Shown here piece after piece: positions 7,899 through 16,953 of a DNA stretch of 58,392 nt; position 1 is the stretch's first letter, and every line of letters begins with the position of its first letter. The stretch spans positions 134,595 through 192,986 of the forward strand of contig DDAM01000020.1 in the NCBI GenBank assembly GCA_002332905.1, read 5' to 3'. The position numbers and the translations under genes were made by a program. This DNA is from Firmicutes bacterium UBA2058 (GTDB lineage Bacteria > Bacillota > Clostridia > Tissierellales > Sedimentibacteraceae). The notes below the pieces were generated by a model. That model saw nothing but the letters and a program-made list of their open reading frames with translations. It did no database searches and had not been told where the DNA came from.

Positions 7899-8789
7899 TT
7901 ATAATCTAGTTTCTAAAACCTGATCCATACTAAAGTTTTCAATTCTTAAATAGTATTCAGCGCAATCAATCAATGCTTGCATTGGAACTAATCCTATAAC
8001 TTCACTTCCAACAACATTAACACCATATCTTTGAGCTTCCATTTTTACTGTCTCGAAAACTCTATAAACTGCTGACTTAGTATAGTCAGTAAGATTCATA
8101 GAAACTTGAACTATTTTTCTTTCTTCTAACTCAACACCCATAGCCTTAACAAATCTAAATCCTCCACCTAAATGTCTAACTTGTTTTGCAATTTTATCAG
8201 CTATAGATAAATCACTTGTTCCTAAATTAATGTTAAATGCAACTAATGGCATTCTAGCTCCAATTGCAGTTACACCAGCAGTAGGATGTATAGTTGAAGG
8301 TCCAAAATCTGGCTTCCACATATCATCTGTCATTTTATCAGCCATTCCTTCAAATTGTCCCTTTCTAATTGTTGCTAAATTCTCTCTATGAGATGCTGAT
8401 GCTGATTTTTCATATAAGAAGAAAGGCAAACCATATTTTTCTGATGCTTCTTTAGCTACTTCTTTTGCTAACTTGTCAGCTTCTTCAATAGTTACATTTC
8501 TTATTGGAATAAACGGAACAACGTCAACTGCACCCATACGTGGATGCTGTCCTTCATGCTTAGTCATATCAATTAAGCTAACTGCATTTCCTATAGCTTC
8601 TATCATAGCTTCTTTTAATGCTTCTGGCTCTCCAACCACTGTAACTACACATCTATTATGATCTTTGTCTGTACTGTAATCTAATAGTTTTACATTTTCT
8701 TTAGCTCTAAATGCTTGTACTATTTTCTCAACTTTTTCTAAATCTCTACCTTCACTAAAATTTGGAACACACTCAACTATTCTTTTCAC
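7899..8789 (-). CDS. ftcD: Glutamate formimidoyltransferase
   Basis: About 297 residues. It transfers the formimino group from formiminoglutamate to THF, giving glutamate and 5-formimino-THF. Family motifs: VPNFSEGRD at the start, DKDHNRCVVT, HEGQHPRMGAVDVVPFIPI, ASASHRENLA, and FGPSTIHPTAGVTAIGAR. The frame is open further upstream, but GTG at 8787-8789 has GGGAGG seven bases ahead and gives the family's standard beginning (VKRIVECVPNFSEG). It lies between hutU and hutI, 95 bases after hutU across a large hairpin. Confidence 0.95.
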   Translation of the reverse strand: MKRIVECVPNFSEGRDLEKVEKIVQAFRAKENVKLLDYSTDKDHNRCVVTVVGEPEALKEAMIEAIGNAVSLIDMTKHEGQHPRMGAVDVVPFIPIRNVTIEEADKLAKEVAKEASEKYGLPFFLYEKSASASHRENLATIRKGQFEGMADKMTDDMWKPDFGPSTIHPTAGVTAIGARMPLVAFNINLGTSDLSIADKIAKQVRHLGGGFRFVKAMGVELEERKIVQVSMNLTDYTKSAVYRVFETVKMEAQRYGVNVVGSEVIGLVPMQALIDCAEYYLRIENFSMDQVLETRL

Positions 8790-8814
8790 TTTAATATCCT
8801 CCCTTAAAATAGAT

Positions 8815-8878
8815 ATAACCACAAAGAACACAAAGTGCACTTTGTGCACTTAAGGCATTATTTGTGCTCTTTGTAGTC
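8815..8878. repeat. Large imperfect hairpin in the hutU-ftcD gap
   Basis: The outer arms near 8819-8835 (ACCACAAAGAACACAAA) and 8860-8876 (TTTGTGCTCTTTGTAGT) pair with two mismatches, and the 16-bp perfect palindrome ACAAAGTGCACTTTGT sits inside. It looks like a dispersed intergenic palindrome; it could also stabilise or process the operon mRNA. Confidence 0.6.
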
Positions 8879-8884
8879 AATTAT

Positions 8885-10909
8885 TTATTTTTTATAATTA
8901 TTAAAAGTTTTTTCTATTAAATCATCACTTGCTACATATGGAATTGTTATATGATCTTCACCATTTGTTATTTTATTGTATTCTATAGTTGTTTCGATTG
9001 AATTCTCACATCTAGCCCAAGATCTTCTTGATACTCCAACCATTGTATCCCATGGAATAGCTTTTCTAAGTATATCATCAACTCTTTCACTTCCATCAAG
9101 CACCATACCAAAGCCACCATTAATTGATTTACTTATACCAACTCCACCGCCATTGTGAAGAGCAACTAAGCTCATTCCTCTTGCAGCATTTCCAGCGTAG
9201 CATTGAACAGCCATATCAGCAGTAATATTGCTACCATCTTTAATATTTGATGTTTCTCTATATGGTGAATCTGTTCCTCCAGTGTCATGGTGGTCACGAC
9301 CTAGCATAACTGGTCCTATCTCACCATTTCTAACCATTTCGTTAAATTTAAGTGCTATATCACGTCTTCCTAGGGCATCTTGGTATAGAATTCTACACTG
9401 TGTTCCAACAACTAGTTTATTTTTCTCTGCATCTCTTATCCAAATATAGTTGTCTCTATCTTGACCTCTTCTGTCTGGGTTTATAACTTCCATAGCAGCA
9501 TGGTCAGTTTTTCTTAAATCTTCTGGTTTTCCACTTAAACAGCACCATCTAAATGGTCCATAACCGTAATCAAATAACATAGGACCCATTATATCTTCAA
9601 CATAAGAAGGAAAAATAAAGCCTTCGCTTGTATCTATTCCATTTTTAGCTATTTCTTTAGCACCAGCATCAAAGCATGCCTTCATAAATGCATTACCGTA
9701 GTCAAAGAAATATGTTCCATTATTAACTAATGCTTTAACTAATTCAAAATGCTTTCTAAGGGATACATTAACTAATTCCTCAAATTTATGCTTATCCTTA
9801 TCTAACATTTTAGTTCTTTCATCGAATGTTAATCCTTGTGGACAATATCCTCCATCATATGGAACGTGACAGGATGTTTGATCTGATAATAAATCAATTT
9901 TTATTCTATTTTTAACTGCATACTCTAACAAATCAACTATATTTCCGTGATAAGCTATAGATATAGTCTGTTTTTTATCAATATATTCTTTAGCTATTTC
10001 AAATACTTCTTCTAAATTATCGCTAACTTTTGTTACCCAACCTTGTTCATGTCTAGTAACAATTCTTGAGTAATCAACCTCAGCAACTATACCAACCCCA
10101 TTTGCTATTTCGATAGCTTTAGGTTGAGCACCACTCATACCACCTAGACCTGATGTTACAAATAGATGTCCTGCTAAATCACCATCAGCAGGTATACCTA
10201 AAACTTTTCTTCCTGCATTTAGTATTGTATTAAATGTTCCATGAACGATACCTTGAGGTCCTATATACATCCATCCACCAGCTGTCATCTGTCCATAACT
10301 TGATACTCCCATAGCCGTTGCATTTGCCCAATCATGTGGATTATCAAACATACCTATCATTAAACCATTAGTTATAATAACTCTTGGGCTAGTCTTATTA
10401 GATTTAAACAGACCCATTGGATGTCCAGACATCATAACTAATGTTTGTTCATCTGTTAATTCTTCTAAATATTTTTTTATTAATTGGTATTGCATCCAGT
10501 TTTGACACACCTGTCCTGTCTCACCGTATGTTACTAGCTCATATGGATATAAAGCAACTGCGTGGTCAAGGTTATTGTCTATCATTACTTGAAAGGCTTT
10601 ACCCTCTACACATTTTCCCTTATATTCATCTATTGGTCTACCATAAATTCTTTCTTTAGGCATAAATCTATAGCCATAGATTCTTCCTTTTGTCATTAAT
10701 TCTTCAAGAAATTCAGGTGCTAATGCTTCATGAAGTTCCTCAGGTACATATCTCAATGCATTTTTTATAGCAAGTTTTATTTCTCTGTCAGTCAAATTAA
10801 GTTCACGTTTTGGAGCTCTTCTAATCCCCTCTTTAAATGCTGGATACTCAGGTAGCTTGTTATCCAATTTGATAGTCATCGCTTCAGATATATTATTGTT
10901 ATTTACCAT
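8885..10909 (-). CDS. hutU: Urocanate hydratase
   Basis: 674 residues, the long form of urocanase (Bacillus HutU is about 550, the animal enzyme about 676). It hydrates urocanate to imidazolone propionate using tightly bound NAD+. Visible signatures: MMSGHPMGLFKS, GWMYIGPQGIVHGT, the NAD-binding TSGLGGMSGAQPKAIEIANG, DQTSCHVPYDGGYCP, and GRDHHDTGGTDSPYRET. The ATG has AGGAGGAG upstream. It is the first gene of the operon; no histidine ammonia-lyase gene precedes it, so urocanate must be made by an enzyme encoded elsewhere. Confidence 0.96.
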   Translation of the reverse strand: MVNNNNISEAMTIKLDNKLPEYPAFKEGIRRAPKRELNLTDREIKLAIKNALRYVPEELHEALAPEFLEELMTKGRIYGYRFMPKERIYGRPIDEYKGKCVEGKAFQVMIDNNLDHAVALYPYELVTYGETGQVCQNWMQYQLIKKYLEELTDEQTLVMMSGHPMGLFKSNKTSPRVIITNGLMIGMFDNPHDWANATAMGVSSYGQMTAGGWMYIGPQGIVHGTFNTILNAGRKVLGIPADGDLAGHLFVTSGLGGMSGAQPKAIEIANGVGIVAEVDYSRIVTRHEQGWVTKVSDNLEEVFEIAKEYIDKKQTISIAYHGNIVDLLEYAVKNRIKIDLLSDQTSCHVPYDGGYCPQGLTFDERTKMLDKDKHKFEELVNVSLRKHFELVKALVNNGTYFFDYGNAFMKACFDAGAKEIAKNGIDTSEGFIFPSYVEDIMGPMLFDYGYGPFRWCCLSGKPEDLRKTDHAAMEVINPDRRGQDRDNYIWIRDAEKNKLVVGTQCRILYQDALGRRDIALKFNEMVRNGEIGPVMLGRDHHDTGGTDSPYRETSNIKDGSNITADMAVQCYAGNAARGMSLVALHNGGGVGISKSINGGFGMVLDGSERVDDILRKAIPWDTMVGVSRRSWARCENSIETTIEYNKITNGEDHITIPYVASDDLIEKTFNNYKK

Positions 10910-10944
10910 TATAAACTCCTCCTAATTATTTTATTTATAATAAT

Positions 10945-10976
10945 ATTATAATTAATTCACGTCGATAAAACGTCTA
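10945..10976 (-). promoter_or_regulatory. hutU promoter with tandem GACG element
   Basis: On the minus strand a perfect TATAAT (10945-10950) lies about 35 bases before hutU. Nine bases upstream of it, in place of a -35 box, is TAGACGTTTTATCGACG: two GACG cores 11 bp apart. The same element at the same distance precedes fhs (22099-22130). Confidence 0.75.
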
Positions 10977-11035
10977 ATAAAAATTAATCTAAAATTTAAG
11001 ATAAGCTAAAGGTTTTTGAGGTATAATCAAATTAG

Positions 11036-11080
11036 TTAATAAGTAAGCTTATTAGTTTATTAATAAGCGTAAGCTATTAA
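11036..11080. repeat. Imperfect inverted repeat upstream of the hut promoter
   Basis: GCTTATTA and TAATAAGC pair perfectly around a short loop, and the outer arms (TTAATA...TATTAA) extend the symmetry with an internal mismatch. It sits upstream of the hutU promoter, so it is a candidate operator rather than an RNA element. Confidence 0.4.
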
Positions 11081-11112
11081 TTTTTTTCCCTCTCCCCCTT
11101 GTTTTTTTATTT

Positions 11113-11143
11113 AAAAAAGGCTGTGCCAAGTGCACAGTTTTTT
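11113..11143 (-). terminator. Terminator of the LTA-synthase-like gene
   Basis: CTGTGC (11121-11126) pairs with GCACAG (11132-11137), flanked by A-rich and T-rich runs. It overlaps the stop codon of the upstream minus-strand gene. Confidence 0.8.
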
Positions 11144-13202
11144 ATTTTTCCTTTTCTTTAAACACATGTGAATAATAATCCCTATCTAAAATTTCTGCTG
11201 AAAAAACAAATTTTCCTGAAACTTCTTTATTAATGTTTTTAATGTAATCTTCGTCTATAGGATTATCCGTTAAATTAGTTACCTCTTTTGTTACAGAGTT
11301 ATACATTGCTTTATCTGTTATAAAACTTCTGTTTGAAAACACTACAAGTGGATCTGATGTTGAAAAAATATCTCTACCCATCAATAATCTTGAATCATAT
11401 TCAAGACCAAATAAATTTGATATGGTTGGTATTATATCAAGACTAGAGCATGGTTTATCAATTATTACAGTTTCCCTGCCTTCTGTCCAAAGTATAAAAG
11501 AACTTTTATATAATTCAAAATTATTTTCAACTTCATGCCCTGTCAATTCATCTATTTCTTCTTTTTCTAATCCATATGGGTAATGGTCTGCACTAATTGC
11601 TATTACAGTTTTATCTGCAATTTCTTTTTCCTCTAATTGTCTGATTAATAATTCCATAGCTCTATCAAGCTCGATGTTGCAGGCAAGATATGCCTTTACA
11701 GGTTCAGAGGCTTCTAAATGATCTACGAATTCTCTATTTTTACCAGCAATATAGTTTCCATAAAAAGTATAATTTTTATGACCACTTACCGTCATATAGT
11801 AAGTGTGAAATTTTTCATCATTTATATACTCAGGTACTGTTACATCTATCATTTCCAAGTCTGATTCCGGCCAAGTTTCTTTTACAACTAACCCATTGCC
11901 TAGACCTTTATAATCATATCCCAAATTAGGATGTGAAACATCTCGCCTATAATAATCATAAAGGTGGTTATGATATGCACGAGTTGAATATCCAAGCTTC
12001 TTAAACTGATTACCCATAACAAAAGGTAAATAATTTTCTCCAGAAGTATAAAAGCTCCAAACTCCTGACTTCGGTATTAATCCCTGACAAGCAACATATT
12101 CTCCGTCAGAAGTACTTACTCCCCATATTGGATTATAAAAATTGTTAAATACAAAGCTTTCGTTTGCCATTTTATATAAGGTAGGAGTCAATTCTTTATC
12201 TATAGCTAAATGCGAAAAACCTTCTGCTGTAATTAGTATTAGATTATAATCCTTGAATATACCTGTATATTCATTTTTATTTGTTGGTTCTACTGAAGAA
12301 AAATATTTATGTATAGCTATTATGTTTTCGTCAGTTTCACTTTCTATTAACTTATCAAAATCTATGTCCATTATATTAGGACTTGTGTCTATTTTTTCTA
12401 TATCTTTATTACCTTCATTTGGTACATCAATTATATTACAGAAGTCGTCTTGTATACTAACATCAGGTGAAGTATTTTCATCATCAATATATTTGTTCAG
12501 ATCTGTTGTAGATGATGCAGACGCTGCATTTTTAAAAATGATGTTACCTAAATCTTTTTGCATAACTTTTAAAATGCCAAACCTATTAATAACTAAATCT
12601 GGTACATTAGTACCGTAATATATATCATAGTCTGAATTAACATCCTTCCCACCGAAGGATAAAGTTATAAGCATAAATACATTAACTAAAATAATAGACA
12701 ATATAGTAATTATCTTTTGCTTAAAAAACGTATTCTTATAGGATAAGTGCTTTGTTTTTCCAAACAATATACTAAATGCCGGCGCAAATAAAAGTATTAA
12801 AACAGCAAAATTATTTATAATTGCTTCAAATACCATGTCTGCAAATTCAAGAACTTGTCCGGCACCTGTAACTGAATACAAAACCATTGGTGTATAAAAT
12901 AATTTATAATAAATAAATTGAACAGTCACTGCAAAACACAGAAAAATAACAAAAAATATAGATATAATTCTATTTATTTTTTTGTTAATCAATGTTGATA
13001 TTAAATTTAAAATCAATCCAAAAGCTAGTGAATATAAAACTAAATATATTATCGTTCCATCAATTTTTTGGTTAAGACAAAAAAATTTAAATATAATTTC
13101 TAAATAAAAAATTATTGCCGAGAAATACAATGCAGTAAATATTCTTTTTTTATTATCAATAATTTTACTTATTATATTTTTATTTACCATTTTATCATTC
13201 AA
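11142..13202 (-). CDS. LTA synthase family / sulfatase-fold phosphoglycerol transferase
   Basis: 686 residues. The N-terminal third has about five transmembrane helices (for example IFTALYFSAIIFYLEIIFKF); a linker then leads to an extracytoplasmic alkaline-phosphatase/sulfatase-fold domain. Family features include NLILITAEGFSHLAID, where the usual catalytic Thr of E[S/T] motifs is not obvious at that spot, the WGVSTSDGEYVACQGLIP region, the TVSGHKNY motif and the metal-binding ISADHYP near residue 555. It probably transfers glycerol phosphate to a glycolipid or teichoic-acid-like polymer. Start is TTG at 13200-13202 behind GAGGT; an ATG four codons later is possible. Tandem repeats lie upstream. 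Confidence 0.85.
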   Translation of the reverse strand: MNDKMVNKNIISKIIDNKKRIFTALYFSAIIFYLEIIFKFFCLNQKIDGTIIYLVLYSLAFGLILNLISTLINKKINRIISIFFVIFLCFAVTVQFIYYKLFYTPMVLYSVTGAGQVLEFADMVFEAIINNFAVLILLFAPAFSILFGKTKHLSYKNTFFKQKIITILSIILVNVFMLITLSFGGKDVNSDYDIYYGTNVPDLVINRFGILKVMQKDLGNIIFKNAASASSTTDLNKYIDDENTSPDVSIQDDFCNIIDVPNEGNKDIEKIDTSPNIMDIDFDKLIESETDENIIAIHKYFSSVEPTNKNEYTGIFKDYNLILITAEGFSHLAIDKELTPTLYKMANESFVFNNFYNPIWGVSTSDGEYVACQGLIPKSGVWSFYTSGENYLPFVMGNQFKKLGYSTRAYHNHLYDYYRRDVSHPNLGYDYKGLGNGLVVKETWPESDLEMIDVTVPEYINDEKFHTYYMTVSGHKNYTFYGNYIAGKNREFVDHLEASEPVKAYLACNIELDRAMELLIRQLEEKEIADKTVIAISADHYPYGLEKEEIDELTGHEVENNFELYKSSFILWTEGRETVIIDKPCSSLDIIPTISNLFGLEYDSRLLMGRDIFSTSDPLVVFSNRSFITDKAMYNSVTKEVTNLTDNPIDEDYIKNINKEVSGKFVFSAEILDRDYYSHVFKEKEK

Positions 13203-13265
13203 TTTTAGCTACCTCAATTTCTAATATATCTAATTTTATTTTGCACTTATATATTCATAGCCTTA

Positions 13266-13308
13266 AACTACGTTTATGCTATTTTTAACTACGTTTAAGC
13301 CATTTATA
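13266..13308. repeat. Two tandem 21-bp repeats upstream of the LTA-synthase-like gene
   Basis: Copies at 13266-13286 and from 13287 share AACTACGTTTA.GC.ATTT. The 21-bp period is two helical turns, and they lie 64 bp before the start codon, which suggests binding sites for a regulator. The rest of 13203-13415 shows no gene. Confidence 0.5.
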
Positions 13309-13415
13309 ATATTTTACAAACATTATATCATAAAATTTCCTAAAACATATAATAAATTCAATGCATTCTTTAAATTCTGGCGGAAATATAGACCTTGAAA
13401 AATTCTTAGAAGAAA

Positions 13416-15608
13416 TTATATATTGTTTTTTAATCCCTCAAAATCCAAGTAATCCTCTATAAATTGTTTACGTAATAGGTACGGTGGAATAAATTCGTTG
13501 TATTTACCTCGAATCTGAACATTATCTGCCAATGGGAGATCATATAAATTTAAATCAGAGCTCAATATATTATAAATAATATTTTTAAGCTCATCTGCTG
13601 TTCCTCTAAAATTTACCTCCAAATATATACAGCTCATCCATGGCAGTTTATTTTTAATTTTTCTTTTCAGCAACGCATAATGAAGAGTAAGAAGCTGACG
13701 TGTACCTACCCACGGAAATACAGCGTATTTTGTATCAGAAAGAGGCATAATTAAATTATCTAAAATGCCACTGTTTCGTGCAATATATTGAATTTCAATC
13801 AATCTCTCGCGGCATCGTTCGCTTAAATAAGGATATTGTATTTCTGTTTGGAGAATACTGCGAATTTTTCGAACAAGCGTGGTATGTAGCTCAGCATCAA
13901 AATCCATATCCCAATCAACTACTGAAATCCCCGGAACTCTTTTTACAAAAATCACTTTTGATTTTTTATTTACATCTATAGTCTCCCACGTCAGTCCTGC
14001 TAACGCAAATCGAATACCCACCGGATACACTTTATCTACTGTACCGATTGTTCGGTTTTCATCCTTTACAAGCAAATATTCCGGTGCCATAAACACCGTT
14101 AAGAAGTTATGGTTGTTTACAATTTTTTCACCTTCACGGCCAATGATAAGCCCTCCTCGCTCGGTACGCTGCAGATGCTCAATATCTATCAAATAACTTA
14201 GTAAGTGTTTATAATCATCCTGTGATATCTGTTTAAAACATCCCAAGGATAAAATAGTTTGAGCAAGTCCGGCAGCAGATAGCTCCCCATTGCTTTTTAG
14301 GTGGCTCATAGTTTGATGATATAACAAATTATACGCATGATTATGTGGGTATATAGGTTCTATCCAACGATCTTTTGTATATAACTCAATAATCGCAATG
14401 GTTCGGATAAAATCCCAATTTATCGGTCCTAAGGTATCTGCTGAATTAATCTTGATATCCTCTACAAAGGTAAACAGAATCTGAGGTATCTGCCCACGAC
14501 GTCCACAACGTCCTAAGCGTTGAGCAAAGCTGGAAACAGATAAAGGCGCACCAACCTGAACAGCTTGATCCAACGAACCTATATCAATACCAAGCTCTAA
14601 TGTCACCGTAGCCCCTGTGACGATTTTCTCGTCAGTAGTTTTCATTTCATCCTCTGTGTTTTCGCGAATCAATGCTGAAACATTGCCATGGTGTACACGG
14701 TACACGTCTGGTGATTTATTTTTTAAAGCAACTTCTTTTAAATTAGCTATGATAAGTTCGGTCTCTTCACGGCTATTGGTAAAAATAATTGTTTTCTTAT
14801 CCAACGTCATCTTAAAAAGGTATTCATAATGTTCCCGATTGCCCATATCTCCACCTGTGCTGATGTTATTGTCACTACCATCACTATCAGCAATATCGCG
14901 TTGGTCATGTAAATTAACAAAACGTTCTATATGTAGTTTTATACGTTTTTTTCCCTCTTCAGTTATAGGAGCTATACAGGTACGGCCTGTACCTGTATTC
15001 AACCAAGTCTGCGCCAGAGATATATCTCCAAGAGTAGCAGAAAGACCTATACGCCTTGGAATCACACCAGTCAGCTCTTGCAACCGTTCTAATAAGCACA
15101 GTAGCTGAACTCCTCGAACATCACGCATAAATTGATGCACCTCGTCGATTATAATAAAACGCAAATCAGAAAACATTTGAATACATGTGCCACGCTTATT
15201 GGTGAGAATACTTTCTAAGGATTCCGGAGTAATTTGTATTATACCTTTAGGATTCTTTATAAGTTCATTCTTTTTAGTGGTTGATGCATCCCCATGCCAT
15301 TTACATACCGGAATATTAGAGTCAAGCAGAAGCTGTTCCAGTCGTTTAAATTGGTCATTGATAAGTGCTTTCAATGGTGAAATATACATAACTCCAACTG
15401 TTCTAGACGGTTTTTGATATAGTTCTGTCAGCACAGGCAAAAAAGCTGCTTCAGTTTTACCCGATGCTGTTCCTGAAGAAAGCAAAAGGTTATCATCACT
15501 ATCAAAAATCGCTTCACAAGAAGCAACCTGTATCCCACGCAATTCTTCCCATTTGTTATTATAAATAAAATCCTGTATGAAAGGAGCAAGTCGATTAAAA
15601 GCATCCAT
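13416..15608 (-). CDS. Lhr/BrxHI-like superfamily 2 helicase
   Basis: 730 residues. SF2 motifs in order: Q-like region RGIQVASCEAIFD, Walker A SSGTASGKTEAA (about residue 45), motif Ia YISPLKALINDQ, TPESLES, DEVH box (IIDEVHQF, about 155), SAT (GLSATLGD), and motif VI QRLGRCGRRGQ (about 360). A helical/winged Lhr-type C-terminal region follows. It resembles BrxHI, the Lhr-like helicase of type 2 BREX phage-defence loci. The ribosome site GAGG lies in the last codons of the upstream ATPase gene, with five bases between stop and start, so translation is coupled. No pglX, pglY, pglZ or pglW gene is present. Confidence 0.85.
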   Translation of the reverse strand: MDAFNRLAPFIQDFIYNNKWEELRGIQVASCEAIFDSDDNLLLSSGTASGKTEAAFLPVLTELYQKPSRTVGVMYISPLKALINDQFKRLEQLLLDSNIPVCKWHGDASTTKKNELIKNPKGIIQITPESLESILTNKRGTCIQMFSDLRFIIIDEVHQFMRDVRGVQLLCLLERLQELTGVIPRRIGLSATLGDISLAQTWLNTGTGRTCIAPITEEGKKRIKLHIERFVNLHDQRDIADSDGSDNNISTGGDMGNREHYEYLFKMTLDKKTIIFTNSREETELIIANLKEVALKNKSPDVYRVHHGNVSALIRENTEDEMKTTDEKIVTGATVTLELGIDIGSLDQAVQVGAPLSVSSFAQRLGRCGRRGQIPQILFTFVEDIKINSADTLGPINWDFIRTIAIIELYTKDRWIEPIYPHNHAYNLLYHQTMSHLKSNGELSAAGLAQTILSLGCFKQISQDDYKHLLSYLIDIEHLQRTERGGLIIGREGEKIVNNHNFLTVFMAPEYLLVKDENRTIGTVDKVYPVGIRFALAGLTWETIDVNKKSKVIFVKRVPGISVVDWDMDFDAELHTTLVRKIRSILQTEIQYPYLSERCRERLIEIQYIARNSGILDNLIMPLSDTKYAVFPWVGTRQLLTLHYALLKRKIKNKLPWMSCIYLEVNFRGTADELKNIIYNILSSDLNLYDLPLADNVQIRGKYNEFIPPYLLRKQFIEDYLDFEGLKNNI

Positions 15609-15613
15609 AAAAT

Positions 15614-16930
15614 TTATACCTCAAATTCTTGAAAATCACTGTGTATTTCTTCATCTGTTATTCCACCCTTAGCCATTTGGAAACTATTGCTCCCTATAAT
15701 TTCTGGCATGCTTTTTTTAGGATTTTGATGAAGGATATTCACTAACTCTATAAAATCTCGAATAATTTCCCGCGGTGTTATATGTGTTTCGGCACCAACT
15801 CGATTATACTCTACTGTAAGAAAATATATCAGCTCATCATGACCGATTGCCGGCATATAATTATAAAGCTGTGCATGTATATCACGTAATTTTTCTATAA
15901 GAACATACATCTCTTCTTGCGTGAGCATTTGCAAGCGGATAATTGGAGCGGATAAATCCTTCAAATCAGCGGTAGCAAAATGACCTTCGGCAAGTCTGGA
16001 ACGCAGAGCCTCATAACTGAAAACTCCTTTATATTTATCCTCAATACACTGCGGTGTACCACCCAATAAAAATCCTATATGCTTTGCTTTTCCCTGTAGC
16101 ACATCATTATACATAGTAAGAATTTTCTCATAATTATTCTGTCTGGTGATAGAATTTGGAATTTTAAAAATATTCACCAACTCGTCAATGACAACCAACA
16201 GACCTTTATATCCGGCGCTTACCAAAAAAGCTGCAAAGATTTTTAAAAAGTCATACCATGTTTCATCGGTGACAATAAAATTAATATTTAGTTCTTCTTT
16301 AGCTTCCTTACGTGAACTATATTCACCGCGAAACCATTTTAATACATTGGATTTCATAGCAAGATCATCTTGACGATAGGCTCGCCAGTAAGTAATGATT
16401 GCTTTGGCAAATTCAAAACCATTGACCATACCTTCAAGAGATCCTGCAACTGTATAAATTTGCTTTTCCACCAAAAGATTAAATTCCTCTCCCTCTGCAC
16501 TGGATTGTAGCTTTACTGATGCCTGAATGCCTGAAATCCATTTTTCCAAAATAAGCGGTAATGCACCACCATCCGGCTTAGATTTTGTAGAAAGGTTTTG
16601 AATTAACTCTTTGTATGTAGCAAGCCCCTGCCCTTTAGTTCCTGCAAATCGACGTTCTGGAGAAAGGTCAGCATCCACCACCGCAAAGCCTTTGGCAGTA
16701 GCATAATTACGGATTGTTTGCAGTAAGAAACTCTTTCCGCTGCCGTATTTACCAACGATAAAACGAAAAGATGCACTGCCGTCCTCTATCATTTCAATAT
16801 CATGTAAAATCGCTGCTATTTCCTGAGTACGCCCAACAGTAATATATTCAAGACCTATACGCGGCACAACGCCTCCTTTGAGTGCGTTAATTAAAATATT
16901 CGCTATTCGCAATGGTATTTGATTTTCCAT
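15614..16930 (-). CDS. BrxD-like ATP-binding protein (DUF2791 P-loop)
   Basis: 438 residues. An N-terminal P-loop ATPase of the DUF2791 type known from BREX BrxD: GLEYITVGRTQEI, Walker A FIVGKYGSGKSFLLQTI (about residue 60), the conserved VVDADLSPERRF, and Walker B LLVVIDELVNIFK (about 250), followed by the sensor-like GFLLGGTPQCIED and a C-terminal helical region with THITPREIIRDFI. It probably loads or powers the adjacent helicase. It follows the TerB gene by 23 bases and is translationally coupled to the helicase gene. The assignment to the BrxD family rests on recognised motifs, not on a search. Confidence 0.8.
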   Translation of the reverse strand: MENQIPLRIANILINALKGGVVPRIGLEYITVGRTQEIAAILHDIEMIEDGSASFRFIVGKYGSGKSFLLQTIRNYATAKGFAVVDADLSPERRFAGTKGQGLATYKELIQNLSTKSKPDGGALPLILEKWISGIQASVKLQSSAEGEEFNLLVEKQIYTVAGSLEGMVNGFEFAKAIITYWRAYRQDDLAMKSNVLKWFRGEYSSRKEAKEELNINFIVTDETWYDFLKIFAAFLVSAGYKGLLVVIDELVNIFKIPNSITRQNNYEKILTMYNDVLQGKAKHIGFLLGGTPQCIEDKYKGVFSYEALRSRLAEGHFATADLKDLSAPIIRLQMLTQEEMYVLIEKLRDIHAQLYNYMPAIGHDELIYFLTVEYNRVGAETHITPREIIRDFIELVNILHQNPKKSMPEIIGSNSFQMAKGGITDEEIHSDFQEFEV

Positions 16931-16953
16931 TTTAACCTATAATCCTTTCTTCA

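Noticed and set aside
10977..11035. HutP-binding UAG repeats upstream of hutU
   Set aside because: A few TAG triplets are present but not with regular spacing, and they lie upstream of the promoter, so would not be transcribed.
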